Shown: in pieces, positions 1 through 7,342 of the stretch | How positions within the stretch are numbered: the first letter of the stretch is position 1 | How the letters are laid out: each line of letters starts with the position of its first letter | NCBI GenBank assembly: GCA_050693035.1 | Contig: JBOGWB010000071.1 | Coordinates: forward strand, 1 to 43,825 | DNA length: 43,825 bases | Direction of reading: 5' to 3' | Source of the DNA: DASYVD01 sp050693035 | GTDB taxonomy: Bacteria; Actinomycetota; UBA4738; CALAEC01 | Made by a program: the position numbers and the translations under genes | Notes under the pieces: model-generated | Told to the model about the DNA's origin: nothing | Databases searched by the model: none | The model's input: the letters and a program-made list of their open reading frames with translations, nothing else

Positions 1-385
1 GCCAAGGGACGATGTTCGAATGGTGCTCCATCTCCGTGAGGACGATCTCGACTCCGGCCCGGAGCAACCACCGCCCCCATGAGTGGGCAACCAGGTTGAA
101 CGACTCGGTGGTCCCCCGGTTGAACACGATGCTGCGCTCGTCCGGAGCGCCGACGAACGCCGCCACCTTCGCTCGAGCGCCCTCGTATGCCGCCGTGGCC
201 TCCTCACCCAGCTCGTAGACCGCACGGTGGATGTTGGCGTTGTGCTCCTCATAGAACTCCCGGATGGCGTCGATGACCTGGCGGGGCTTCTGCGAGGTGT
301 TCGCGCTGTCGAGGTAAACGAGGGGCTTGCCCGCCATGGTGCGGGAGAGGATGGGGAAGTCCTTCCGAATCTCCCTGGGTTCCAT
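1..385 (-). CDS. sufS: Cysteine desulfurase SufS, N-terminal part (cut by window edge)
   Basis: PLP-dependent desulfurase that takes sulfur from cysteine as a persulfide and feeds the SufBCD scaffold. About 128 N-terminal residues are visible. They begin MEPREIRKDFPIL and carry the SufS signatures YLDSANTSQKP, HNANIHRAVYEL and MEHHSNIVPW; the last belongs to the cofactor-binding region. The PLP lysine and active-site cysteine lie outside the window. I chose the ATG at 385 because AGGAG sits 9 nt upstream. An in-frame ATG at 415, just after the sufC stop, is possible. It is last of the visible sufD-Rieske-sufC-sufS run, 31 nt after sufC. In related genomes sufU and sufT usually follow, but that side is not visible. 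Confidence 0.95.
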   Translation of the reverse strand, partial: MEPREIRKDFPILSRTMAGKPLVYLDSANTSQKPRQVIDAIREFYEEHNANIHRAVYELGEEATAAYEGARAKVAAFVGAPDERSIVFNRGTTESFNLVAHSWGRWLLRAGVEIVLTEMEHHSNIVPW

Positions 386-416
386 CGCGGTTCGCTCCTC
401 GCTCGCTCGGCTCATC

Positions 417-1259
417 TTACGCCCGGGCCGATGGACCGAGCTCACGCTCGGCATCACCGGCCTCGTCGGTGGTGGCGCTGATGCCCAGCTCGGCCCGGAG
501 ACCCTCGTACCCCTTCTCCTCGAGATCCTTGGCCAGCTCGGGCCCGCCCGACAGGACCACCCGGCCGCCCATCAGCACGTGGACGTGGTCGGGCTTCACG
601 TAGTCGAGGATGCGCTGGTAGTGCGTGATGAGCAGCAGCCCGAGACCGGGCCCCCTGAGCTGCTCGATCCCCCCCGCCACCGCCTTCAGGGCATCGATGT
701 CGAGGCCCGAGTCCGTCTCGTCGAGGACGGCGATCTCGGGCTCGAGCACCGCCAGCTGGAGGACCTCCATCTTCTTCTTCTCTCCCCCGGAGAAACCCTG
801 GTTCACGTACCGGCGGACCATGTCGTCCTCCACTCCGACGAGTCCCATCTTCTCCTTGAGGATCTTGCGGAACCCGAGCGCGGACACCTTCTTCGTCTCA
901 TCGCCCTCCGGATTCTTCACCGAGCTGTACGCGGAGCGGAGGAAGTTCACCACCGAGACCCCGGGAACCTCGACCGGGTACTGGAACGCCAAGAACAGCC
1001 CCAGCCGCGCCCGCTTGTCCGGGCTGAGCTTCAGGATGCTCTCTCCGTTCAGCACCACGTCCCCACCGGTGACCCTGTAGCCGGGACGCCCCATGATCAC
1101 CCCGGCCAGGGTGGACTTGCCGGATCCGTTCGGCCCCATGAGCGCGTGAACCTCGCCCTGACGGACGGTCAGGTTCACACCCTCGAGGATCTGACGCTTG
1201 TCCACCGAGACCCGGAGGTCCTTGATCTCCAGGGTCGTCGTTCCGTTTCGCTCGCTCAT
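417..1259 (-). CDS. sufC: Fe-S assembly ATPase SufC
   Basis: Cytosolic ABC-type ATPase that drives the SufBCD scaffold during Fe-S cluster assembly. The 280-residue protein has the Walker A motif GPNGSGKST, the SufC signature GFSGGEKKKME, Walker B IAVLDETDSGLD and a switch histidine in LLITHY. The start is the ATG at 1259 (MSERNGTTTLEIKDL). It overlaps the stop of the Rieske gene as ATGA, which implies translational coupling. The C-terminal tail of about 25 residues, rich in acidic residues and alanine, makes it slightly longer than the usual 250 residues. Identity is secure from the motifs and from its place between sufD and sufS. Confidence 0.97.
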   Translation of the reverse strand: MSERNGTTTLEIKDLRVSVDKRQILEGVNLTVRQGEVHALMGPNGSGKSTLAGVIMGRPGYRVTGGDVVLNGESILKLSPDKRARLGLFLAFQYPVEVPGVSVVNFLRSAYSSVKNPEGDETKKVSALGFRKILKEKMGLVGVEDDMVRRYVNQGFSGGEKKKMEVLQLAVLEPEIAVLDETDSGLDIDALKAVAGGIEQLRGPGLGLLLITHYQRILDYVKPDHVHVLMGGRVVLSGGPELAKDLEEKGYEGLRAELGISATTDEAGDAERELGPSARA

Positions 1260-1573
1260 TCGATCTCCACCTTCACCTCGTCGTCTTCCACCTTCACCCG
1301 GTACGCGGGAACCGGCGTCGTCGCCGGCAGCGACCTGGGCTTCCCCGTCTCCAGGTCGAACGTCGAGCCATGCCGCGGGCACTCGATGGTCTCGAGGTCC
1401 GGGTCGACCTCGCCCTCGTCCAGGAACGCCTGGGCGTGCGAACAGATCGCCCCCAGGGCCCGGAATTCTCCCGCTCCCAGGTTGGCCACCGCGATCTCCC
1501 GCCCGTTCACGCTGTATCTGCGGGCCTCCCCCTCGGGGATGTCGGACGTCTTGGCCACGCTGACCAGAGCCAT
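1256..1573 (-). CDS. Rieske-type ferredoxin of the suf operon
   Basis: Small (105-residue) Rieske [2Fe-2S] protein, probably an electron carrier. The cluster ligands are visible as C-x-H (CSHAQAF) and C-x2-H (CPRHGSTFD), about 20 residues apart, and no oxygenase domain is present. Such a gene between sufD and sufC is standard in many actinobacterial suf operons, where it is annotated as a non-haem iron oxygenase ferredoxin subunit; its exact partner is unknown. The start is the ATG at 1573, sharing one base with the sufD stop (TGATG). A GTG directly before it at 1576 is an equally coupled alternative. Confidence 0.93.
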   Translation of the reverse strand: MALVSVAKTSDIPEGEARRYSVNGREIAVANLGAGEFRALGAICSHAQAFLDEGEVDPDLETIECPRHGSTFDLETGKPRSLPATTPVPAYRVKVEDDEVKVEIE

Positions 1574-2889
1574 CACGCCGTCTCCACCTCTTCCTCAATG
1601 GCCCGCTCGAGGGTGTCGCGAATCTCCGAGAGCTCCACGCGGTCCAGGACCTCCCGGAAGAAGCCGGTCACGATCAGCCGCACCGCCTCGTCCCGGGGGA
1701 TCCCTCGCGTCTGGAGGTAGAAGAGCTCGTCCTCGTCCACCGGTCCCACGCTCGCCGCGTGGCCGCATCGGGTGGGGTCGTTGGTGAGGATCTCGAGGTT
1801 CGGCACCGAGTGGGCCTTGGCGGTCTCCGAAAGCAGGATGTTGCGGTTGGTCTGGTAGGCATCGCACAGGTGCGCGCCCTTCTCGATGATCACCGTGTCC
1901 GTGTAGATCGCTTCGGCGTGATCCTTCAGCGCCCCCTTGTACAGCAGGTCGCTGGAGGTCCTGTTGCCCACGTGATCCTGGATCGAGCGGTGGTCGAAGT
2001 GCTGGTCGCCGTCGCCGAAGTACACGCCCAACATCTCGCTCGACCCACCGTCGCCCTCGAGGATGCTCTCGACCTCGGCCCGGGCCAGGCTTCCACCGAA
2101 CGCCACGCCGAGCGTGCGGAGCTGGGCGTCGCGGCCCACCTGCGCCCGCTGGACCGACAAGTGCGTCATGCCGGCCCCCCAGTCCTGCAGGGCCACGTAC
2201 CGCAGGCGCGAGTTGGGGCCCAGGTACAGCTCGACCACCGCATCGGAGAACGCTCGCGACAGCGCGGGCGAGACGTATCGATCGATGAACGTGAGCTCGG
2301 CCCCCTGCTCCAGCAGGATCAGCGTGTGGGGAAACACGGCCAGGCCTTCCGCGTCGACGTAGGTGATGGTCTGAAGAGGAAGCTCGAGCTGCACGTCCCG
2401 GGGGACGTGGACGAACGTTCCCCCGGCGCGGAAGGCGGCATGGAGGGCGGTGAACTTGGTTCTGTCGCCCGGGACGAGGCCGTGGAGCCGGTCCTCCACC
2501 AGTTCGGGATGCTCCTCCACCGCCCGGTCGAGCGAGGTGAACACCACGCCCCTGGCGGCCAGATCGGGCCCCAGATGTGACAGGGCAATGGTCGAGTTGT
2601 GCTGGATCTGGAGCCCCGCCCGGTCTCCCAGGTGGCCCACCGCGTCGAGGATCTCCCCGGGTACGTCGTCGAGGGTCCCTGCCCGAACCCCCGCCGCGAA
2701 CGGCGTGAAGTCAGGCTCGAAGCCCGACAGGTCGGTGTACCGCCACTCCTCCGTCTCCTGCGAGGGGATGGGCAGGGCCCGGAAGTCCTCCAGTCCCCGC
2801 TTCCGCAGCCCCTCCACGAATGGGCTGGCCGGAGGAAGTGCGGCCAGCGCCTCCTCGTCCAAGCCGGTCTTCGTCAGGGCCTCCGTCAT
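1573..2889 (-). CDS. sufD: Fe-S assembly scaffold protein SufD
   Basis: Scaffold subunit of the SufBC2D complex, 438 residues and of normal length. The C-terminal half is the right-handed beta-helix typical of SufB/SufD, with family motifs such as LYKGALKD, QTNRNILLS, LEILTNDPTRCGHAASVG and FYLQTRGIPRDEA. The N-terminal part (MTEALTKTGLDEEAL) is the variable SufD helical region. AGGAG lies just upstream of the ATG. In most actinobacteria sufD directly follows sufB; here about 1.7 kb containing two unrelated genes separates them, and sufD appears to have its own promoter (see 2942-2970). Confidence 0.96.
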   Translation of the reverse strand: MTEALTKTGLDEEALAALPPASPFVEGLRKRGLEDFRALPIPSQETEEWRYTDLSGFEPDFTPFAAGVRAGTLDDVPGEILDAVGHLGDRAGLQIQHNSTIALSHLGPDLAARGVVFTSLDRAVEEHPELVEDRLHGLVPGDRTKFTALHAAFRAGGTFVHVPRDVQLELPLQTITYVDAEGLAVFPHTLILLEQGAELTFIDRYVSPALSRAFSDAVVELYLGPNSRLRYVALQDWGAGMTHLSVQRAQVGRDAQLRTLGVAFGGSLARAEVESILEGDGGSSEMLGVYFGDGDQHFDHRSIQDHVGNRTSSDLLYKGALKDHAEAIYTDTVIIEKGAHLCDAYQTNRNILLSETAKAHSVPNLEILTNDPTRCGHAASVGPVDEDELFYLQTRGIPRDEAVRLIVTGFFREVLDRVELSEIRDTLERAIEEEVETA

Positions 2890-2941
2890 GCCGCTCCTCG
2901 GGGAAAAAGGCAGGTCACGGCTATTCCGAGCCTGCTACCTC

Positions 2942-2970
2942 AGTGTATCGGGGGGAAAATCTACCGTCCA
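2942..2970 (-). promoter_or_regulatory. Probable sufD promoter
   Basis: On the minus strand TGGACG (2970-2965) and TACACT (2947-2942) are separated by 17 nt, a good sigma-A-type arrangement ending about 53 nt before the sufD ATG. The 10-mer AAATCCGACC (2980-2971) adjoins the -35 box and recurs at the sufB promoter. Called from sequence only. Confidence 0.55.
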
Positions 2971-2981
2971 GGTCGGATTTG

Positions 2982-3353
2982 TCAGGCCCGCTCGTCGAGC
3001 AGGTGCTCCAGCTCGATCGGTACTTCGATGACCTCGTCCATCACCGCGCGGTGCTCCAGGTCGATGGGGAGCGGGTTCTCTTCCACGGCCCGTTGCGCCT
3101 TGTCCAGGTCCTCGGCCTCGACGGCGTAGACGAGGATCGTTCCCTCCGCCGTCTCCATGAGCCAGGCGGCCTCCTGCCGTACGGTCTCCTGGGCGAAGGT
3201 CTCGAGCACCTCTTCGCGACGACGATGGAGCGCCTCCATCCAGTCGCGGAGGCGGTCGATCTTGTCGGGCTTGACCCTGAAGAAGCGGACACGCAGCACG
3301 GCAGGCCCGACGTTACCCCATGGCGCTGTGAGGTCGTGATTCGTATTTGTCAC
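2982..3353 (-). CDS. DUF6176-like small protein
   Basis: A 123-residue soluble protein with no signal peptide or membrane segment. The core (RVRFFRVKPDKIDRLRDW, REEVLETFAQE, VYAVEAEDLDKAQRA, PLPIDLEHRAVMDEV) resembles DUF6176 proteins, small ferredoxin-fold-like proteins of unknown function; I recognise the pattern but cannot assign a reaction. The start is uncertain: GTG at 3353 gives the full length, while GTG at 3299 would begin directly at the domain. It sits between sufB and sufD in the operon direction but is not a known Suf component. Its 5' end is divergent from the HNH gene and abuts the LexA box. Confidence 0.7.
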   Translation of the reverse strand: MTNTNHDLTAPWGNVGPAVLRVRFFRVKPDKIDRLRDWMEALHRRREEVLETFAQETVRQEAAWLMETAEGTILVYAVEAEDLDKAQRAVEENPLPIDLEHRAVMDEVIEVPIELEHLLDERA

Positions 3354-3363
3354 TGCCGCCGGC

Positions 3364-3384
3364 TAGCATTCGAACACACGTTCG
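3364..3384 (+). promoter_or_regulatory. LexA (SOS) box overlapping the HNH gene promoter
   Basis: CGAACACACGTTCG at 3371-3384 fits the Gram-positive/actinobacterial LexA consensus CGAACRNRYGTTCG at every position, with perfect 5-bp arms. A -10-like TAGCAT (3364-3369) lies directly upstream, so transcription would start inside the box, and the HNH start codon follows 12 nt after it. This is the classic geometry for LexA repression. LexA control is an inference from the site. Confidence 0.8.
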
Positions 3385-3396
3385 GAGAGGGAGACT

Positions 3397-4617
3397 GTGA
3401 GTGAACTGAGATCGGCCATCGACACTCTGCGCGCGGAGAACCTGGCAGACATGCCGGACGCCCGCATCGAAGAGGACTTCGGAGAACTCCAAACAGCCGC
3501 CGTGCTGATCGACGCGGAGTGGCTGCGACGCCTCGCGGAGATCGACCGCCGAGGCATCTACCGGCAAGACGGACACCTGTCAACGGCTTCCTGGTTGACC
3601 ACCAGATTCAAAATGGCGTGGGGCGCGGCCCGGCAGAAGGTGCGGACCGCTCGGGCCCTGGAGGAGATGCCCGAAACCCGCCGGGCACTCGAGAACGGAG
3701 ACCTCCCTCTCTCTGCGTTGCGAGTGCTCGTCGAGGCTCGAGACGTGGAACCTTCGGCCTTCGGAGCGAACGAGGCTCACCTCGTCCGGGCGGCGAGGAC
3801 TCATTCGGTTCATGTCTTCCGACGGATCGTTGCGTACTGGCGTCAGGCCGCGGAGCGGGAAGCGGCCCTGGGCGGAGAAGAGAGGCTGCGGCAGCAGCGC
3901 AGTCTCCACGCGTCCGTCACCTTCCTAGGAATGGTTCGCGTCGACGGCAACCTCGATCCGGAGACGGGCGAGACACTCCTTTCCGCGTTGCAGGCGACAC
4001 TGGACGCCGAGTCGCGGTCAGGGCCCGAAGGTGACCGTAGGACAGCGGCCCAGCGGCGAGCCGACGCCCTCGGGGAGATCTGCCGGCAGTGGCTGGATAA
4101 CGCGGACAGGCCCACGGTTGCTGGAGAACGCCCCCACGTGAACCTGACCGTGGATGCGGGTGCTGTCGGAGGGCGCGAGCCCTCGGTCGGGGAGCCCGAC
4201 GTGGCCGGTGGCGCCATTAGCGAGCTGGACCACGTGGGCCCGATCGACCCCGCAGTCGCCCGGCGGGTGGTCTGCGACGCGACCATCCGCCGGATCGTGA
4301 TGGCCGGACGGTCAGAGCCGCTCGATGTGGGACGGCAGACGCCGGTGGTCTCCCCCGCCATGCGCCGCGCCGTGATCGCGCGGGACCGGCATTGCCGCTT
4401 CCCTGGCTGCGACCGGCCCCATAGCTGGTGCGACGCGCACCACATGGTGCATTGGGCGGACGGAGGTCCGACGGCGGTCCCCAACCTGATCCTGTTGTGC
4501 CGGCGGCACCATCGGATGGTGCATCAGCCCGGGGGCTTCCGGATGAAGTTGCTCGACGGCCGTCCGGTATTCCGCCGTCCAGACGGGTCCGTGCTGGAAG
4601 ATCGAGCGCCGCCGTAA
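3397..4617 (+). CDS. DUF222/13E12-family HNH endonuclease
   Basis: A 406-residue putative nuclease of the DUF222 (REP13E12-like) family. The N-terminal two thirds is the DUF222 region (WLTTRFKMAWGAARQKVRTA, RALENGDLPLSALRVLVEA). The C-terminus is an HNH module with the pattern CRFPGC...WCDAHH...HWADGGPT...NLILLCRRHHRMVH, containing both zinc-ligand and catalytic histidines. GGAGAGGGAG precedes the GTG start. The gene is probably DNA-damage inducible, given the LexA box. It runs against the suf genes and its stop lies 7 nt from the sufB stop. Such genes are multicopy and dispersed in actinobacterial genomes and are suspected selfish or recombination-associated elements. The cellular role is unknown. 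Confidence 0.93.
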   Translation: MSELRSAIDTLRAENLADMPDARIEEDFGELQTAAVLIDAEWLRRLAEIDRRGIYRQDGHLSTASWLTTRFKMAWGAARQKVRTARALEEMPETRRALENGDLPLSALRVLVEARDVEPSAFGANEAHLVRAARTHSVHVFRRIVAYWRQAAEREAALGGEERLRQQRSLHASVTFLGMVRVDGNLDPETGETLLSALQATLDAESRSGPEGDRRTAAQRRADALGEICRQWLDNADRPTVAGERPHVNLTVDAGAVGGREPSVGEPDVAGGAISELDHVGPIDPAVARRVVCDATIRRIVMAGRSEPLDVGRQTPVVSPAMRRAVIARDRHCRFPGCDRPHSWCDAHHMVHWADGGPTAVPNLILLCRRHHRMVHQPGGFRMKLLDGRPVFRRPDGSVLEDRAPP

Positions 4618-4624
4618 CGGACGG

Positions 4625-6031
4625 CTAGCCGATCGCGCCTTCCATCTGGAGCTCGATCAGGCGGTTCAGCTCCACCGCGTACTCCATGGGGAGCTCGCGG
4701 GTGATGGGCTCGATGAAGCCGTTGACGATCATCGCGGTGGCCTCGGCCTCGGTGAGTCCCCGGCTCTGGAGGTAGAACAGCTGGTCCTCGCCGATCCGGG
4801 CCACGCTGGCCTCGTGCCCGAGCTGTGCCGTCTCCTCCTCCACCTCCACATACGGGTAGGTGTCGGACCGGGACTCCTCGTCGAGGATGAGCGCGTCGCA
4901 CCGAACCATGGACTTGGCGTGGTCGGCGCCGGGCTCCACCCGGATCAGCCCGCGGTATCCTGTCCGGCCGCCGTCCTTGGACACCGACTTCGAGTTGATG
5001 ACGGAAGAGGTGTACGGCGCGGCGTGGATGGCCTTTCCGCCGGCGTCCTGGTGCTGACCCTTGCCGGCGAACGCAACCGAAAGCACCTCGCCGCGAGCGC
5101 CCTTGCCGAGGAGATAGATCGATGGGTACTTCATGGTGACCTTGGAGCCGATGTTGCCGTCGATCCACTCCACGATGGCGTCCTCGTAGGCCGCGGCCCG
5201 CTTGGTCACCAGGTTGTAGACGTTCGCCGACCAGTTCTGGATGGTGGTGTACCGGACCCGGGCCCCGGGCTTGGCGATGATCTCGACCACCGCCGAGTGC
5301 AGCGAGTCCGTCGTGTAGATGGGAGCGGAGCAGCCCTCGACGTAGTGCACGTACGATCCCGGCTCGGCGATGATCAGGGTCCGCTCGAACTGGCCCATGT
5401 TCTCCGCGTTGATCCGGAAGTACGCCTGCAGCGGGATCTCCACGTGAACACCCTCGGGAACGTACACGAAGGATCCACCGGACCACACCGCCGAGTTCAG
5501 CGCGGCGAACTTGTTGTCGTTCGGTGGGATGAGCGTCCCGAAGTACTCCTTGACGAGGTCCTCGTGGTCGCGGAGCCCCGAGTCCATGTCGGTGAAGACC
5601 ACGCCGATCTTGTCCAGCTCGTCCTTGATCTTGTGGTACACGACCTCGGACTCGTACTGCGCTGACACACCGCCGAGGAACTTCTTCTCCGCCTCGGGGA
5701 TCCCCAGCTTGTCCCAGGTTCCCCGGATGTCCTCGGGGAGGTCCTCCCACGACTTGGCCTGCTTCTCCGTGGACCGGATGAAGTAGTAGATGTTCTGGAA
5801 ATCGATCTCGGACAGGTCGGCACCCCACCACGGCATCGGCCGGGCCATGAAGTGCTTCAGGGCCTTGAGCCGGAACTTCCGCATCCAGGCGGGCTCGTCC
5901 TTCAGGTCGGAGATCTCCTCCACGACCTGCTCGGAGAGGCCCCGCTTGGGCTGGAACACCGAGTGCGAGGGGTCCCGCCAGCCGAAGCGGTATCCTTGGT
6001 CGAGCTCTCTGAGGTCTGGCTTCGTAACCAT
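4625..6031 (-). CDS. sufB: Fe-S assembly scaffold protein SufB
   Basis: Core scaffold subunit of SufBC2D on which the nascent Fe-S cluster is built; 468 residues, normal length. Characteristic stretches include GVVFTDMDSGLRDHED, VYVPEGVHVEIPLQAYFR, YVEGCSAPIY, GKGQHQDAGGKAIH, EEETAQLGHEASVARIGEDQLFYL and the C-terminal family tail. The start is the ATG at 6031 with GGAGG upstream. The next suf gene, sufD, lies beyond the HNH and DUF6176 genes. Upstream on the same strand are the VIT transporter and the SufT-like gene, with a 57-nt gap holding a possible promoter. Confidence 0.97.
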   Translation of the reverse strand: MVTKPDLRELDQGYRFGWRDPSHSVFQPKRGLSEQVVEEISDLKDEPAWMRKFRLKALKHFMARPMPWWGADLSEIDFQNIYYFIRSTEKQAKSWEDLPEDIRGTWDKLGIPEAEKKFLGGVSAQYESEVVYHKIKDELDKIGVVFTDMDSGLRDHEDLVKEYFGTLIPPNDNKFAALNSAVWSGGSFVYVPEGVHVEIPLQAYFRINAENMGQFERTLIIAEPGSYVHYVEGCSAPIYTTDSLHSAVVEIIAKPGARVRYTTIQNWSANVYNLVTKRAAAYEDAIVEWIDGNIGSKVTMKYPSIYLLGKGARGEVLSVAFAGKGQHQDAGGKAIHAAPYTSSVINSKSVSKDGGRTGYRGLIRVEPGADHAKSMVRCDALILDEESRSDTYPYVEVEEETAQLGHEASVARIGEDQLFYLQSRGLTEAEATAMIVNGFIEPITRELPMEYAVELNRLIELQMEGAIG

Positions 6032-6062
6032 CGCCTCCAGTCTACTTGCCCACGCCGACGAA

Positions 6063-6091
6063 AGTCTATCTAGGGGGTCGGATTTCCCTCA
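6063..6091 (-). promoter_or_regulatory. Possible sufB promoter with shared suf operator motif
   Basis: Minus-strand CTGAGG (6091-6086), 17-nt spacer and TAGACT (6068-6063) lie about 32 nt before the sufB ATG. The 10-mer AAATCCGACC (6085-6076) sits directly beside the -35 box. The same 10-mer adjoins the -35 box of sufD, suggesting a shared regulator site. The -35 match is weak. Confidence 0.4.
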
Positions 6092-6865
6092 GCCCACCAG
6101 GCCGGACAGCCCGACCAGGCGGCCGATCAGGTGGGCCACCCCCACGCCCACCGCGGCCATCCCAACCAGCTCCAGGCCCGCGGGCAGAGGCCGCTCTCCC
6201 GTGAACCGGCTCCGAACGGCCCCCGCCACCAGCAGCGCCACGGTGGTCAGGGCGATGGAGACGCCCAGGGCGGAGAGCCCTCGAAGGAACACGAACGGGA
6301 TCACCGGGATGGCCCCTCCGGCGATGAACGACACGAACACGACCCCGGCGGCTCCAAAGGGCCGGGCGAACTGAGCCGACAGGCCGAGCTCCTCGGTCAT
6401 CATCACCTTGAGCCACACCTTCGGGTCCGAGGTGATGGTGTGCACCACCTTCTCGAGCATGTCTCCCTCGAATCCTCGCCGCCGGTAGATCTCTCGGATC
6501 TCCTCCCGCTCGATGTCGGGAAGCTCGCGCATCTCCCGGATCTCCCGCTCCAACTCCTTCCGGTAGAAGGCCCGGTAGGCCTTGGCGGAGACGTAGGCGC
6601 CCACCCCCATCGAGATGGCTCCGGCCACCAGTCCGGCGATCCCCGCCAGCAGGACGATGTCTCCGGAAGCCGCGCCGGCCACCCCGGCCAGGAGGGTGAG
6701 GATCGAGACGAGGCCGTCGTTTGCCCCCAGGGTGACGTCCCGGATCCACTCGCCGTGCAGCTTGTGGGCCTCGGGGTCCCCTTCGATGGCGTAGTCGGGC
6801 CCCAGTGCGGCCAGTGACTCGGGCCGGGACGTAAGCTCTTGCTCGAACCTTCTCAGGTTGCGCAC
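6089..6865 (-). CDS. VIT1/CCC1-family iron/manganese transporter
   Basis: Integral membrane protein of 258 residues in the VIT1/CCC1/nodulin-21 family, which exports or sequesters Fe2+ or Mn2+. After a hydrophilic N-terminus of about 40 residues comes the family signature IRDVTLGANDGLVSILTLLAG, then hydrophobic segments near residues 65-90, an amphipathic Glu-rich cytosolic section (KELEREIREMRELPDIERE) that supplies metal ligands in this family, and three further hydrophobic segments. The start is GTG at 6865; AGGAG is lacking. It follows the DUF59 gene by 7 nt and precedes sufB by 57 nt, so it is probably co-transcribed with iron-sulfur genes. That makes iron the likelier substrate. Confidence 0.9.
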   Translation of the reverse strand: MRNLRRFEQELTSRPESLAALGPDYAIEGDPEAHKLHGEWIRDVTLGANDGLVSILTLLAGVAGAASGDIVLLAGIAGLVAGAISMGVGAYVSAKAYRAFYRKELEREIREMRELPDIEREEIREIYRRRGFEGDMLEKVVHTITSDPKVWLKVMMTEELGLSAQFARPFGAAGVVFVSFIAGGAIPVIPFVFLRGLSALGVSIALTTVALLVAGAVRSRFTGERPLPAGLELVGMAAVGVGVAHLIGRLVGLSGLVG

Positions 6866-6872
6866 GCGGGGG

Positions 6873-7286
6873 TCAGACCATCCCCAGCGCCGCCTTGGCC
6901 TCTTCGGACATCTTGTCCGGGGTCCAGGGAGGCGTGAGGACCATCTCGGCGTCCACCTCGGCGATGCCGGGGATCCCGTCGAGGAACTGCTTCATCTGTG
7001 CCTCGATCAGCGGCCCGATGGGACACCCCATCGTGGTGAGCGTGTACTCGATCCGTACCTTCTCACCCACCACCGATACGTCGTAGACGAGACCGAGGTC
7101 GACGATGTTGATGCCCAGCTCGGGGTCGAGGACGCCCCGAAGGGCGTCGAGGATCTTCTCCTCGAGCCCGTTCGGCTCGGCCACCGGGCCGTCGGCAGCC
7201 CCGCCGACGGGCAGCGACTCGTCCGCAGTCGAGGGCTGCTCGGCCGCGTTGGGCGCTTCAGGAAAAGTTCCGCGTTCTGCACTCAT
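6873..7286 (-). CDS. SufT-like DUF59/MIP18-family Fe-S maturation protein
   Basis: A 137-residue cytosolic protein. The first 38 residues look disordered (Pro/Ala/Glu-rich); the rest is the DUF59 (MIP18) domain with LDPELGINIVDLGLVYDV and the conserved cysteine in TTMGCPIGPLI, ending in MVLTPPWTPDKMSEEAK. SufT proteins of this family help deliver Fe-S clusters to targets such as LipA and aconitase. In many actinobacteria sufT is the last suf gene; here it is first in a run with the VIT transporter and sufB. AGGA precedes the ATG. A PaaD-like role is less likely because no paa genes are near. Confidence 0.9.
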   Translation of the reverse strand: MSAERGTFPEAPNAAEQPSTADESLPVGGAADGPVAEPNGLEEKILDALRGVLDPELGINIVDLGLVYDVSVVGEKVRIEYTLTTMGCPIGPLIEAQMKQFLDGIPGIAEVDAEMVLTPPWTPDKMSEEAKAALGMV

Positions 7287-7299
7287 CGGTCCTGGGTTC

Positions 7300-7309
7300 A
7301 GGATATCCT
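7300..7309. promoter_or_regulatory. Palindromic -10 region shared by divergent genes
   Basis: AGGATATCCT is a perfect 10-nt palindrome in the 56-nt gap between the SufT-like gene and the response regulator, so TATCCT can be read as a -10 box on both strands (7304-7309 plus, 7305-7300 minus). Divergent transcription from this point is an inference. Confidence 0.4.
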
Positions 7310-7342
7310 ACTCTCGCTCGGACCCTGCTCGGAGGGACGACG

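Noticed and set aside
4622..4631. CGGCTAGCCG palindrome as a terminator between HNH and sufB
   Set aside because: Ten nucleotides without loop or U-tract; likely chance, and it overlaps the sufB stop.
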